NCBI RefSeq assembly: GCF_022870885.1
Contig: NZ_CP091509.1
Span: 496,001-560,000 of the forward strand
DNA from: Neisseria dumasiana
GTDB lineage: Bacteria; Pseudomonadota; Gammaproteobacteria; Burkholderiales; Neisseriaceae
Reading direction: 5' to 3'
DNA: 64,000 nucleotides
A model generated the notes under the pieces. The model saw only the letters and a program-made list of their open reading frames with translations. It made no database searches and was not told the origin of the DNA. The position numbers and the translations under genes were made by a program. Of this stretch, positions 56,541 to 64,000 are shown in pieces (positions within the stretch are counted from its first letter, which is position 1; every line of letters starts with the position of its first letter).

Positions 56541-56691
56541 TAGTCAAGCCACTTATTTTTAATATAAGGCGGCAAGCCGCAGACAGTACAACAGTAGGGA
56601 GCAGATTCTGTTGCCGCTTCAGCGGCTTATACAATCGTTCTCTTTGAGATAAGGCGTAGCAACGCCGTAGTAAAAATAAGTGGCTTGACTA
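56541..56691. repeat. Full-length Correia repeat enclosed element (CREE-like)
   Basis: 151-bp element with perfect 21-bp terminal inverted repeats beginning TAGTCAAGCCACTTATTTT. The inside follows the Correia element order: AGGCGGCAAGCCGCAGACAG, TACAAC, TTGCCGCTTCAGCGGC, AACGATT-type sequence (CAATCGTTCTCTTTGAGA) and GGCGTAGCAACGCCGTAGTA. The termini differ from the canonical TATAGTGGATTAAC of pathogenic Neisseria. It lies 82 bp before the plsX ATG. Confidence 0.85.
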
Positions 56692-56773
56692 TATATGCGG
56701 TTTTACCGGAAAGCCGATTCAGCTTTACTAGATAAGTTAAACGGTACGCGTTTAGGGAACACGGAGAATATTT

Positions 56774-57838
56774 ATGATTACTTTGGCAGTAGATGCTATG
56801 GGCGGAGATGCGGGTTTGGATGTTACCGTGCCCGGTGCCGTAGCTTTTCTTAAGCAGCAGAGTAATGTACATCTGATTATGGTAGGCGATGAGCCTGTTT
56901 TGAAATCTGCATTGGCGGCCGCGCAGGCGCCGATGGATAGAATTACCGTCCATCATTCCACTCAGGTTGTGGAAATGGACGAACCGCCGCAGTTGGCATT
57001 GAAAAATAAAAAAGATTCTTCTATGCGTGTGGCGATTAACCAAGTTAAAGAAGGGCATGCCCAAGCCGCCGTGTCGGCAGGCAATACGGGCGCATTAATG
57101 GCTACGGCGCGTTTTGTGCTGAAAACCATTCCGGGTATTGAGCGTCCGGCGATTGCCAAGTTTCTACCGTCGGCTTCGGAACATGTTACTTTGATGTTGG
57201 ATTTGGGTGCCAATGTAGACTGTTCGGCCGAGCAGTTGATGCAATTTGCCGTTATCGGCAGCGAGCTTTATCAGGCGCTTTATCCTGAAAAAGGAAACCC
57301 TAAGGTGGGCTTGCTGAATGTGGGTACGGAAGAGATTAAAGGTACCGACACGGTTAAGCAGACTTTCAAGCTGCTGAGTGAAAGCAATTTAAACTTTATC
57401 GGCAATGTGGAAGGCAATACGGTATTCACCGGCAAAGTGGATGTGATTGTGGCCGACGGTTTTGTCGGAAATATCGTGCTGAAAACCATTGAAGGCGCGG
57501 TTAAGTTTATGGGCGGCGCCATCAAACAGGAATTTAAAGCCAACCTGTTTACCAAAGCGGCGGCATTGGTTTCCATGCCTGCTTTGAAAGGGTTTAAAAA
57601 CAAGTTTGATCCGCGCCGGTTCAACGGGGCGATTTTTCTCGGTTTGCGCGGTGTGGTTGTGAAAAGCCACGGCGGCACGGATTCTGTGGGTTTCGCCTTC
57701 GCTCTTGAGGAAGCCTATCACGAAGCACATGCGGCCAGCTTGACTAAAATAGAGCAGGGTGTGGCATCGCAGCTTGCCGTGCTGGCTGAGAAACAGTTGG
57801 AAAGCGAACATGCCGCGATGGCGGATAACTTGGGTTGA
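56774..57838 (+). CDS. plsX: Phosphate acyltransferase PlsX
   Basis: Converts acyl-ACP to acyl-phosphate, the first step of phosphatidic acid synthesis with PlsY. The 354-aa sequence starts MITLAVDAMGGDAGLDVTVP and contains VSAGNTGALMATARFVL, LDLGANVDCSAEQLMQFA, NVGTEEIKGTD, DVIVADGFVGNIVLKTIEG and SHGGTDSVGFAFA, all conserved. ACGGAG precedes the ATG. It stands alone here, with a Correia-like element upstream and a terminator downstream, rather than in the rpmF-plsX-fabH-fabD cluster. Confidence 0.96.
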   Translation: MITLAVDAMGGDAGLDVTVPGAVAFLKQQSNVHLIMVGDEPVLKSALAAAQAPMDRITVHHSTQVVEMDEPPQLALKNKKDSSMRVAINQVKEGHAQAAVSAGNTGALMATARFVLKTIPGIERPAIAKFLPSASEHVTLMLDLGANVDCSAEQLMQFAVIGSELYQALYPEKGNPKVGLLNVGTEEIKGTDTVKQTFKLLSESNLNFIGNVEGNTVFTGKVDVIVADGFVGNIVLKTIEGAVKFMGGAIKQEFKANLFTKAAALVSMPALKGFKNKFDPRRFNGAIFLGLRGVVVKSHGGTDSVGFAFALEEAYHEAHAASLTKIEQGVASQLAVLAEKQLESEHAAMADNLG

Positions 57839-57852
57839 TTACGATGGTTTAT

Positions 57853-57886
57853 AAAAAAGCAGATGTTGAAACATCTGCTTTTTTTA
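57853..57886. terminator. Terminator between plsX and ubiA
   Basis: Stem AAAAGCAGATG / CATCTGCTTTT with a 6-nt loop and a following T run, between the convergent genes; a DUS adjoins it. Confidence 0.85.
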
Positions 57887-57888
57887 TT

Positions 57889-58803
57889 TTAGGCCGTCTG
57901 AATGGAAAGCCATAGATAGTGTCCGGCAATGGCCAAAAACCATATCAAACCGATACGGTTGTTTTCTAGAAAAGTACGGAAACACAACCAGCAATCACGC
58001 GTTTTGATTTGTTTGTATTGTTTGTATTGCCAGTAAATGCTGATAGGCAAGGCTATCCAGAAAGGCCATGTGGCCTGAATCTGCAAGCCGAGTATGGTCA
58101 TCAATACGGTAAACCAAAAGTGGCAGATCATGATGGCGGAAATATCGTTATCTCCGAATGTGATGGCAGAGGTGCGGATGCCGATTTTTAAGTCGTCTTC
58201 TTTATCGGCCATGGCATAGATGGTGTCGTAGGCCAAAGTCCATAATACATTGGCGGTAAAAATCAGCCAGGCTAGGGGTGGAACGGTTTCGTTAACGGCG
58301 GCGAATGCCATGGGGATGCCGAATGAAAAGGCTAATCCTAAATAAAATTGGGGAAGTGGGAAAAAGCGTTTGGTAAACGGGTAGGTTACGGCTAAAAACA
58401 AAGCCGGAAGGCTCATCAGCCATGTGAGACGGTTGAGGGGAAGCAGGCAGAGTGCTGCCAGCAGGCAGAGGATGAGTGCCAACAAAATGGCTTCTTCGGT
58501 AGAAACCAAACCTTTGGCAAACGGGCGGTTTTTGGTGCGCTCTACCGAGCCGTCAAATTTGCGGTCGGCAAAATCGTTAACAACACACCCTGCGCTGCGC
58601 ATCAGAAAAGTGCCCACGGCAAAGGCAATCAAAATGGTGAAGTCGGGTATGCCCTCGGATGCAATCCACAAAGCCCATAAGGTCGGCCACAACAGCAATA
58701 AAGTGCCGATGGGTTTTTCTATCCGCATCAGCCTGCTGTAAATCACCAGTCTGCCCACCACATAGCGGGGTAGGAATGTTAAGAGCAATCGTTTTATGTT
58801 CAT
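57889..58803 (-). CDS. ubiA: 4-hydroxybenzoate polyprenyltransferase
   Basis: Integral membrane prenyltransferase that attaches the polyprenyl tail to 4-hydroxybenzoate in ubiquinone synthesis. The first Asp-rich motif is [19 protein letters not shown] and the second is [18 protein letters not shown]. About nine membrane segments are expected in 304 aa. I use the ATG at 58803; a TTG two codons upstream is an alternative. It lies 116 bp downstream of ubiC on the same strand, so the two likely form a pathway unit. Confidence 0.94.
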   Translation of the reverse strand: MNIKRLLLTFLPRYVVGRLVIYSRLMRIEKPIGTLLLLWPTLWALWIASEGIPDFTILIAFAVGTFLMRSAGCVVNDFADRKFDGSVERTKNRPFAKGLVSTEEAILLALILCLLAALCLLPLNRLTWLMSLPALFLAVTYPFTKRFFPLPQFYLGLAFSFGIPMAFAAVNETVPPLAWLIFTANVLWTLAYDTIYAMADKEDDLKIGIRTSAITFGDNDISAIMICHFWFTVLMTILGLQIQATWPFWIALPISIYWQYKQYKQIKTRDCWLCFRTFLENNRIGLIWFLAIAGHYLWLSIQTA

Positions 58804-58925
58804 GTGCAATATTTACTTTATTTATTGATGGCTTGTAAATACAGAAAGCCGTCTGTTTCCAAACGGCTTGTGTTGCGCTGTTTCACAAAGTAATTATAGA
58901 CCAGATTATGAAAATGCTCACATCC

Positions 58926-59447
58926 TTAAACAAAACTTTTCAGCCCGGGCAGGAAGTATTCGGTTAAGCCCAATATTTCCCGCTGCCAGCTGAAAAACGA
59001 ACGGCGTGCCGCAAAGGCCGTGCCGTCGAAGCCGTGTAGTGTGCGGTCGGGTTGGACGGCGGCGTATTCGAAACAGGAGCGGGTAAGCGGCAGGGAGCCG
59101 TCAAACAGTTTTTCACCCAACGGGCGTGTGCCGCAATCGAGAAGGCCGCGCCAGTTGCCGGCATCACTTTTGCACATACTGCGCGCCCATACGACCGGTA
59201 TGCCGTTCAAGCACAATAAAACATCGCGGGCAAACCATGAGTCTGCTCCGTCGGATATGAGGCCGTCTGAAAAGGCTTGGTCGAAGCTGTGTTCCCCCAA
59301 ATGCAGCAGGCGTACGGAAAAATCGGAATGAATGCTGCGTAGCGCGGTGGTGAGCGACTGCGCCTGCATAAGGGCGGCGGCATGGTCTGAAACGCTGTGT
59401 AAAACGGTTTGCGGCAATTCGGGCTGCCAGATCATATTGTTGTTCAT
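58926..59447 (-). CDS. ubiC: Chorismate--pyruvate lyase
   Basis: Releases pyruvate from chorismate to give 4-hydroxybenzoate, the substrate of UbiA. The 173-aa sequence shows VRLLHLGEHSFDQAF, WFARDVLLCLNGIPVVWARS and the product-binding Arg/Glu region GTRPLGEKLFDGSLPLTRSC with a SWQREILGLTEYFLPGL end typical of UbiC. It is upstream of ubiA and downstream of smc, all on the minus strand. The length fits the family (about 165 aa). Confidence 0.92.
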   Translation of the reverse strand: MNNNMIWQPELPQTVLHSVSDHAAALMQAQSLTTALRSIHSDFSVRLLHLGEHSFDQAFSDGLISDGADSWFARDVLLCLNGIPVVWARSMCKSDAGNWRGLLDCGTRPLGEKLFDGSLPLTRSCFEYAAVQPDRTLHGFDGTAFAARRSFFSWQREILGLTEYFLPGLKSFV

Positions 59448-59506
59448 ATGGTTTGCGATAGCGTGATGGTTGTTCGGCTTGCGGGTTTTCTGCGGAAATG
59501 GAGAGG

Positions 59507-62500
59507 TTAAGCAGGTTCGGCCATGCTCAAAGCTTGTTGGATATCCACCGCTACAATCCGTGATACGCCTTTTTCCTGCATGGTAACGCCGATAAGCTGC
59601 TCGGCCATTTCCATGGTAAGGCGGTTGTGCGAGATGTAGAGAAACTGGGTTTGCGCCGACATTTCTTTCACCAGATTGCAGAAGCGGCCGGTGTTGGCAT
59701 CGTCGAGCGGTGCGTCCACTTCGTCGAGCAGGCAGAAGGGGGCGGGGTTGAGGCTGAACAGGGCAAACACCAAACTCATGGCGGTAAGGGCTTTTTCGCC
59801 GCCGCTCAAGAGGTGGATGGTGCTGTTTTTCTTGCCGGGCGGGCGGGCCATGATGGATACGCCGGAAGTGAGCAGGTCATCGCCGATCATGTGTAATTTG
59901 GCTTCGCCGCCGCCGAATAGGGTGGGGAAGAAGGTTTGTACTTTCTCGTTAACGGCATCGAAGGTTTCTTTAAACCGCGATTTGGTTTTGTTGTCGATTT
60001 GTTCGATGGCTTCTTCGAGCAGGTTGATAGCGGCCTGCACGTCTTCGCTTTGGCCGCGGTAGTAGCCGTCGCGTTCGCGGGCTTCTTCCAACTCTTGCAG
60101 GGCGGCGAGGTTGACGGCACCGAGGGCTTCGATTTGTTGGGCGAGACTGCCGATGTCGCTGTTGAGGTTTTTTAAGCTGCCGGACGCAGCAGCCAGCGAT
60201 TCGAGTGCGTCGAAATCGGCTTGGCGTTCGGCAAGATTTTGATGGAAGCGTTTGGCGTTCAGCAGGGCTTCTTGTTGTTGCAGCAAAGCGGTTTGGGTGG
60301 CGGCCTGCAATTGCGGCAGTTTGGCCGACAGGGTTTGCTGGCGGGCGTATTGTTCGCGGCCTTTTGTTTGGGTGGCGGCGAGTTGCTCCTGCATGGCGGC
60401 GTATTGCTCGTCGAGGGTTTGTACGGATTCGCTCAGTTCGCTGAGTTTGGCGTGCTGTTCGTCGTTTTGGGTTTCGGTTTCGTAGGCGAGTGCCAGTTCG
60501 GATTGGCGTTCCTGCCAATCTAAGGTTTGCTGTTCAAGTTGGGCAAGCTGCTGCTGGAAGTGCTGTTTTTGCTGTTGCAGTTTGTGTACGGCCACTTCTG
60601 CCAAACCGTATTGGCGGTTGGCTTCGAGCAGTGCAAGCTGGGCTTGTTTCAGACGGCCTTGTTGTTCTTGGCGGCTGCCGCCGGTATTTTGCTGCTGGTG
60701 TTCGAGTTCGGCTGCTGCTTCGGTAAGCGTGGCGATGTCGTCTTCGAGGCCGTCTGAAGTTTGTTCGAGAATGAGTTGTTCTTCTTCGAGTTGAGCCAGT
60801 TCGCGTTCGATGTGCTCGCGGCGGATTTGGCCCTGATTGGTGCGGGCGAGCAGTTCGGCGGCGCGGTTTTGTGCCGCTTGGTATTGCTGGCTGTGCTGTT
60901 TTTGCTGCTGTTGCAGGTTTTTATGGTGTTGTTCGGCAGCGTTCAAGGCGTTTTGGGTTTGGGCGTACTGCTGCTCGGCGGCGGCCAGTTGGGGGGTGAG
61001 TTTTTCCAGTTCGGCGGTTAATTCGTCCAAACGGGCTTTGCGTGCCATCAGGTTGTCTTGCGCGGCTTGGGCGTACAGCACCACGCTGACGCGGTCGATT
61101 TGGTGGCCTTCGGGGGTTAGCCAGATTTGGTTGTTTTGCAAGTCGGCTTGATGCGCGAGTGCGTAATCTAAATCGGGCGCGCACAATACGCCGTCGAGCC
61201 AGTGGTGTAAGGCCGTCTGAAAAGGGGCTTTGGCTTGGATTTGGTTTAAGAGTGCTTGAGCGGGCAGGGTTTTCTTGAGACCGCCTGAAAGGTTGTCGTG
61301 AAGCCATGCGGCACGGCCTTCGGGCAACGGCGACGGCAGGCTAAACGAAGGCGGTACGGCGCGGGCGTGCAGCCGTTCGGCCAAAATAACGCTTAAGGCG
61401 TGCTGCCAGTCGGCAGGGGCGGTGATGTGCTGCCACAGTTGCGGGGCTTCGGCAGCAGCAGTGTGTTGCCAAAAATCGGTTTGGGCGGCTTCGTCTTGAG
61501 TGAGCAGTTGTGCCAATGCCTGCTGTTGCGCTTGCAGGGTGATATGTTGTTGCTTCAGGTTTTGCAGGTGTTGTGAGGCCGTCTGAAACTGTTCGCGCAG
61601 ATGATTGAGCTGTTCTTCGGCAGCGAGAATCTGTTCTTCGTAATGTTCTTGTTGGCTTTGCAACAAGGCGGCCTGCTCTTGTGCGGCGGCGGTTTCGCTG
61701 TCGTCGGGCAGGTTGAGTGCTTGGCTTTCCTGTTTCAGACGGCCTCTGCGTGCTTGATGCTGTTGCAGGGTTTGCTGCGAATGGGCGAGTTGCTGCTGTT
61801 TCAAGGCCAGCTCGCGTTTGATGCGGTTGTGTTCGTCCTGCTGGTTTTGGTAGGCGGTGTTCAGCACGGACTGTGCTTCTTCGAGTTCGGGCAGGCGTTC
61901 TTCGTATTCGGCAACCTGCATGGCCAGTTCGGTCAATTCAACTTGCTTTTCTTCTATGTGAATGTCTGCTTCTTCCAGTTGCTCTTTGATTTGCCGCTGC
62001 TCTTGGTGGATGCGCGAAAGCTGCACCTGCGCGGCGGCTTTGTCGCGCTCGATGCGTTGATGCAGGGTTTGTTGGTGGCGGATTTGTTCTTCCAAGCGGG
62101 CAATCTGTTCGCGCAATACACCGCGCTGATTGCTGATGTCGTGCACGCTTTGCTGCTGCGCCTGCTCGGTGGCTTGTAGGGCGTGGATTTCTTCGGTTAG
62201 GGCTTGAACTTGGGCGGAGGTTTCGTCTTGCTGCTGCTGGAATGTTTGGTGTTGTGCAGTGGCTTTGTCGGCAGTGGCCAGCGATTGCTGCCATTGTACA
62301 TAGTCGAGCAAGTCCTGCTGTTGTGAAAGCTGACGGGTGAGCGTTTGGTAGCGCTCGGCAGTTTCGGCCTGTTTTTCCAGTTTTTCCACTTGGCGGGCGA
62401 GTTCGCTTTGCAGGTCGGCAAGGCGTTGCAGATGCTCGCGGGTGTCTTTCAGACGGCCTTCCGTTTCTTTGCGGCGTTCTTTGTATTTGGATACGCCCGC

Positions 62501-63001
62501 CGCTTCTTCTATATAAGCCCGCAATTCTTCCGGCCGTGCTTCGATGATGCGCGAAATCATGCCTTGTTCAATCACGGCATATCCGCGCGCGCCCACGCCC
62601 GTTCCTAAAAATAAATCGGTAATGTCGCGGCGGCGCACCACTTGGTTGTTAATAAAGTAAGTGGATTCGCCTTGCCGCGTAAGCTGCCGCTTGATGCTCA
62701 CTTCCGCATATTGCCCCCACGCCCCCTGCAAACTGTGATCGCTGTTGTCGAACACCAATTCCACCGATGCGCGCGGAGCCGGGCGGCGGGTGGCCGCGCC
62801 GTTGAAAATCACGTCCTGCATGCTCTCGCCGCGCAATTGTTTGGCAGAAGCTTCGCCCAATACCCAGCGCACGGCATCAATCACGTTTGATTTGCCGCAG
62901 CCGTTCGGCCCGATAACGGCAACGAGCTGCCCGGGCACATGAATGGTTGTGGGGTCGGTAAACGATTTGAAGCCTGCAAGTTTGATATGGGTAAGGCGCA
63001 T
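59507..63001 (-). CDS. smc: Chromosome segregation protein SMC
   Basis: ATPase core of the SMC-ScpAB condensin. The 1164-aa protein has Walker A GPNGCGKSN (31-38) in an N-terminal head, two long coiled-coil arms rich in Gln and Glu (about 170-500 and 655-990), a hinge near 510-650, and a C-terminal head with signature LLSGGEKALTAMSLVF and Walker B FCLLDEVDAPLDDAN. The arms are unusually rich in glutamine. The start MRLTHIKLAGFKSF is conserved. The partner gene scpB is at the opposite end of the window. Confidence 0.97.
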   Translation of the reverse strand: MRLTHIKLAGFKSFTDPTTIHVPGQLVAVIGPNGCGKSNVIDAVRWVLGEASAKQLRGESMQDVIFNGAATRRPAPRASVELVFDNSDHSLQGAWGQYAEVSIKRQLTRQGESTYFINNQVVRRRDITDLFLGTGVGARGYAVIEQGMISRIIEARPEELRAYIEEAAGVSKYKERRKETEGRLKDTREHLQRLADLQSELARQVEKLEKQAETAERYQTLTRQLSQQQDLLDYVQWQQSLATADKATAQHQTFQQQQDETSAQVQALTEEIHALQATEQAQQQSVHDISNQRGVLREQIARLEEQIRHQQTLHQRIERDKAAAQVQLSRIHQEQRQIKEQLEEADIHIEEKQVELTELAMQVAEYEERLPELEEAQSVLNTAYQNQQDEHNRIKRELALKQQQLAHSQQTLQQHQARRGRLKQESQALNLPDDSETAAAQEQAALLQSQQEHYEEQILAAEEQLNHLREQFQTASQHLQNLKQQHITLQAQQQALAQLLTQDEAAQTDFWQHTAAAEAPQLWQHITAPADWQHALSVILAERLHARAVPPSFSLPSPLPEGRAAWLHDNLSGGLKKTLPAQALLNQIQAKAPFQTALHHWLDGVLCAPDLDYALAHQADLQNNQIWLTPEGHQIDRVSVVLYAQAAQDNLMARKARLDELTAELEKLTPQLAAAEQQYAQTQNALNAAEQHHKNLQQQQKQHSQQYQAAQNRAAELLARTNQGQIRREHIERELAQLEEEQLILEQTSDGLEDDIATLTEAAAELEHQQQNTGGSRQEQQGRLKQAQLALLEANRQYGLAEVAVHKLQQQKQHFQQQLAQLEQQTLDWQERQSELALAYETETQNDEQHAKLSELSESVQTLDEQYAAMQEQLAATQTKGREQYARQQTLSAKLPQLQAATQTALLQQQEALLNAKRFHQNLAERQADFDALESLAAASGSLKNLNSDIGSLAQQIEALGAVNLAALQELEEARERDGYYRGQSEDVQAAINLLEEAIEQIDNKTKSRFKETFDAVNEKVQTFFPTLFGGGEAKLHMIGDDLLTSGVSIMARPPGKKNSTIHLLSGGEKALTAMSLVFALFSLNPAPFCLLDEVDAPLDDANTGRFCNLVKEMSAQTQFLYISHNRLTMEMAEQLIGVTMQEKGVSRIVAVDIQQALSMAEPA

Positions 63002-63452
63002 AAAGTGGAAAAGTTGAAGCGTGAAAGGCCGTATTTTAACGGAAATTGCAAAGCTGATGTGTGAAAGGCCGGCAAGTTGCAGGAATGTTTAAAGCCGGAA
63101 AAATGAAAGGTGTGTTGCAAAAAGGATAATTACCTTATTTATTATGTTGTTTTTGTCAAAATATTTTAAATGATTAAAATTAGGTTGTTTAAATTCAACT
63201 TATTAACGTTTTCTGCTAAAAAGTTATTAAATGTTAAGGCGAATACAATAGGATACCTGTTATCCGTAAAAAAATACCGTTGGTATTCTGATATGAAAAA
63301 GCACAGTTGATGCGTATATCATCTTATTATTGCCATGTACTATGTCATGTGGAAAATCATTAGCCAGATTCTAATTATAGTTGGAAATATTTAAATATAA
63401 CGAACGGCATCTATTGTGCAGATGCATTATCGAAAGTCAGGAGTTTTGAATT
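63002..63452. other. AT-rich intergenic region between smc and an OmpA-type gene
   Basis: 451 bp, mostly AT-rich from 63120 on. It carries the divergent promoters of smc and the lipoprotein gene. No DUS pair, RNA gene or repeat was identified. Confidence 0.5.
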
Positions 63453-64000
63453 ATGTTTCAGTATCGTAAATTATTGTGGATGTTATTGCCGCTCACAGCA
63501 GTAGGGTGTGCTCATCAGCAGAGAGAAAGCTGGGTGGGTACTAAAGAGGCCGCATACAGCACTTCCGTGCCGGACAACCGCTCTTCCGTGGTGGTTTACC
63601 GCCAAGCCGACGCGATTGTAGGCCCGACCGTCAATATTTACGTTAACGGACAATATTCAGGCTCGCTGCAACCCAATGCTTACCGTCAGGAAACCGTATG
63701 TGCGCAAAACCAGCGTTTCCATGCGGAGTTCACCAAGCGGGATGAAGGTTACCGTCACAAATTAAATTCAGGCGACTACTACAACCTGCCTGAAGCCGCC
63801 GTTTCTTTTTTCAAAATTGTCGATGACGGAGCAGGTAATCCGGTGCTGCAAGCCGTATCGCCCGAGCAGGCCGCCGTTGAAATGAAGGGCATTCCCCGCC
63901 AAAACCACACCCTTTCGCGTGTTTCAAGTGCACAACAATGTTCAACCGTATTGAAAAAATACGATTTGCAAGCCGCAACCCTGTTTGCGTTCAATCGTTC
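63453..64000 (+). CDS. OmpA-family lipoprotein (3' end outside window)
   Basis: Partial frame of about 182 codons, open at the window end. A lipoprotein signal (MFQYRKLLWMLLPLTAVGC, Cys19) is followed by a domain of about 130 residues with SSVVVYRQADAIVGPTVNIY and VNGQYSGSLQPNAYRQETVC, two cysteines included, and then KKYDLQAATLFAFNRS, which is the usual entry into an OmpA C-terminal domain. An outer-membrane lipoprotein that binds peptidoglycan is the best reading. CAGGAG lies 9 bp before the ATG. The N-terminal domain is not recognised. Confidence 0.75.
   Translation, partial: MFQYRKLLWMLLPLTAVGCAHQQRESWVGTKEAAYSTSVPDNRSSVVVYRQADAIVGPTVNIYVNGQYSGSLQPNAYRQETVCAQNQRFHAEFTKRDEGYRHKLNSGDYYNLPEAAVSFFKIVDDGAGNPVLQAVSPEQAAVEMKGIPRQNHTLSRVSSAQQCSTVLKKYDLQAATLFAFNR

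Larger units (their letters stand above)
56184..56773. other. Repeat-rich intergenic region between PRT gene and plsX
   Basis: 590 bp without a gene. It holds one partial Correia-like end (56211-56256), a DUS hairpin (56402-56441) and one full-length Correia-like element (56541-56691). The plsX promoter may lie in the last element or in the 80 bp after it. Confidence 0.7.

Overview
The window is a chromosomal segment of a Neisseria species. The 12-mer AGGCCGTCTGAA (the AG-DUS dialect of the neisserial DNA uptake sequence) occurs dozens of times, mostly as inverted pairs that form terminators between genes. Gene content (msrAB/pilB, ligE, di-heme cytochrome c5, Correia-type repeats, a NadA/YadA-like adhesin) agrees. 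AG-DUS rather than ATGCCGTCTGAA argues against the meningococcus/gonococcus group; the species cannot be named from this sequence alone.

Layout. 1-3.9 kb: 3' part of a minus-strand run rbgA - m5C methyltransferase - HNH restriction enzyme - scpB, in which an AT-rich restriction-modification pair sits between two housekeeping genes. 4-10 kb: rapZ-hprK-ptsN, ftsB-eno, guaB. 10-18 kb: DUF4124 protein, pmbA, darP, the polyamine transporter operon potGHI behind a structured leader, and a nitronate monooxygenase. 18-22 kb: hisD, a NYN/LOTUS protein, hisG and a Sco1 lipoprotein. 22.5-28.5 kb: tRNA-Leu(CAA), a DnaQ-like exonuclease paired with a cNMP/CBS/DUF294 protein, gabD, cytochrome c5, tRNA-Arg(CCG). 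28.7-34 kb: ilvI-ilvH-ABM-ilvC with a possible leader peptide, then a cysteine-less isochorismatase-fold protein. 34-45 kb: OmpA-like lipoprotein, DUF1275 protein, periplasmic DNA ligase LigE, an MBL hydrolase, a DUF937-OmpA protein, a His-rich MliC lipoprotein, ileS and trifunctional msrAB. 45-47 kb: queE-queD and queC, the last preceded by a preQ1-I riboswitch. 47.5-49.2 kb: a trimeric autotransporter switched OFF by an A9 tract. 49.5-58 kb: fabD, a CSD-DUF1294 protein, fabH, tRNA-Pro(CGG), an RsmI-like methyltransferase, maf, yceD-rpmF, a phosphoribosyltransferase, Correia-type elements and plsX. 58-64 kb: ubiA, ubiC, smc and the start of an OmpA-type lipoprotein.

How the genes fit together. 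Most of the window is core metabolism: branched-chain amino acid and histidine synthesis, fatty acid initiation (plsX, fabH, fabD), ubiquinone (ubiC, ubiA), queuosine precursor (queC, queD, queE) and chromosome organisation (smc at one end, scpB at the other). Accessory or mobile content is limited to the R-M pair, the adhesin and three small repeat families: Correia-like elements, IS-end-like MITEs beginning GAGACC, and a palindromic dRS3-like pair. Points most worth following are the phase-variable adhesin, the R-M pair that lacks the host DUS but carries a 12-mer matching the Kingella dialect, the preQ1-I element, and the leader structures upstream of potG and ilvI.
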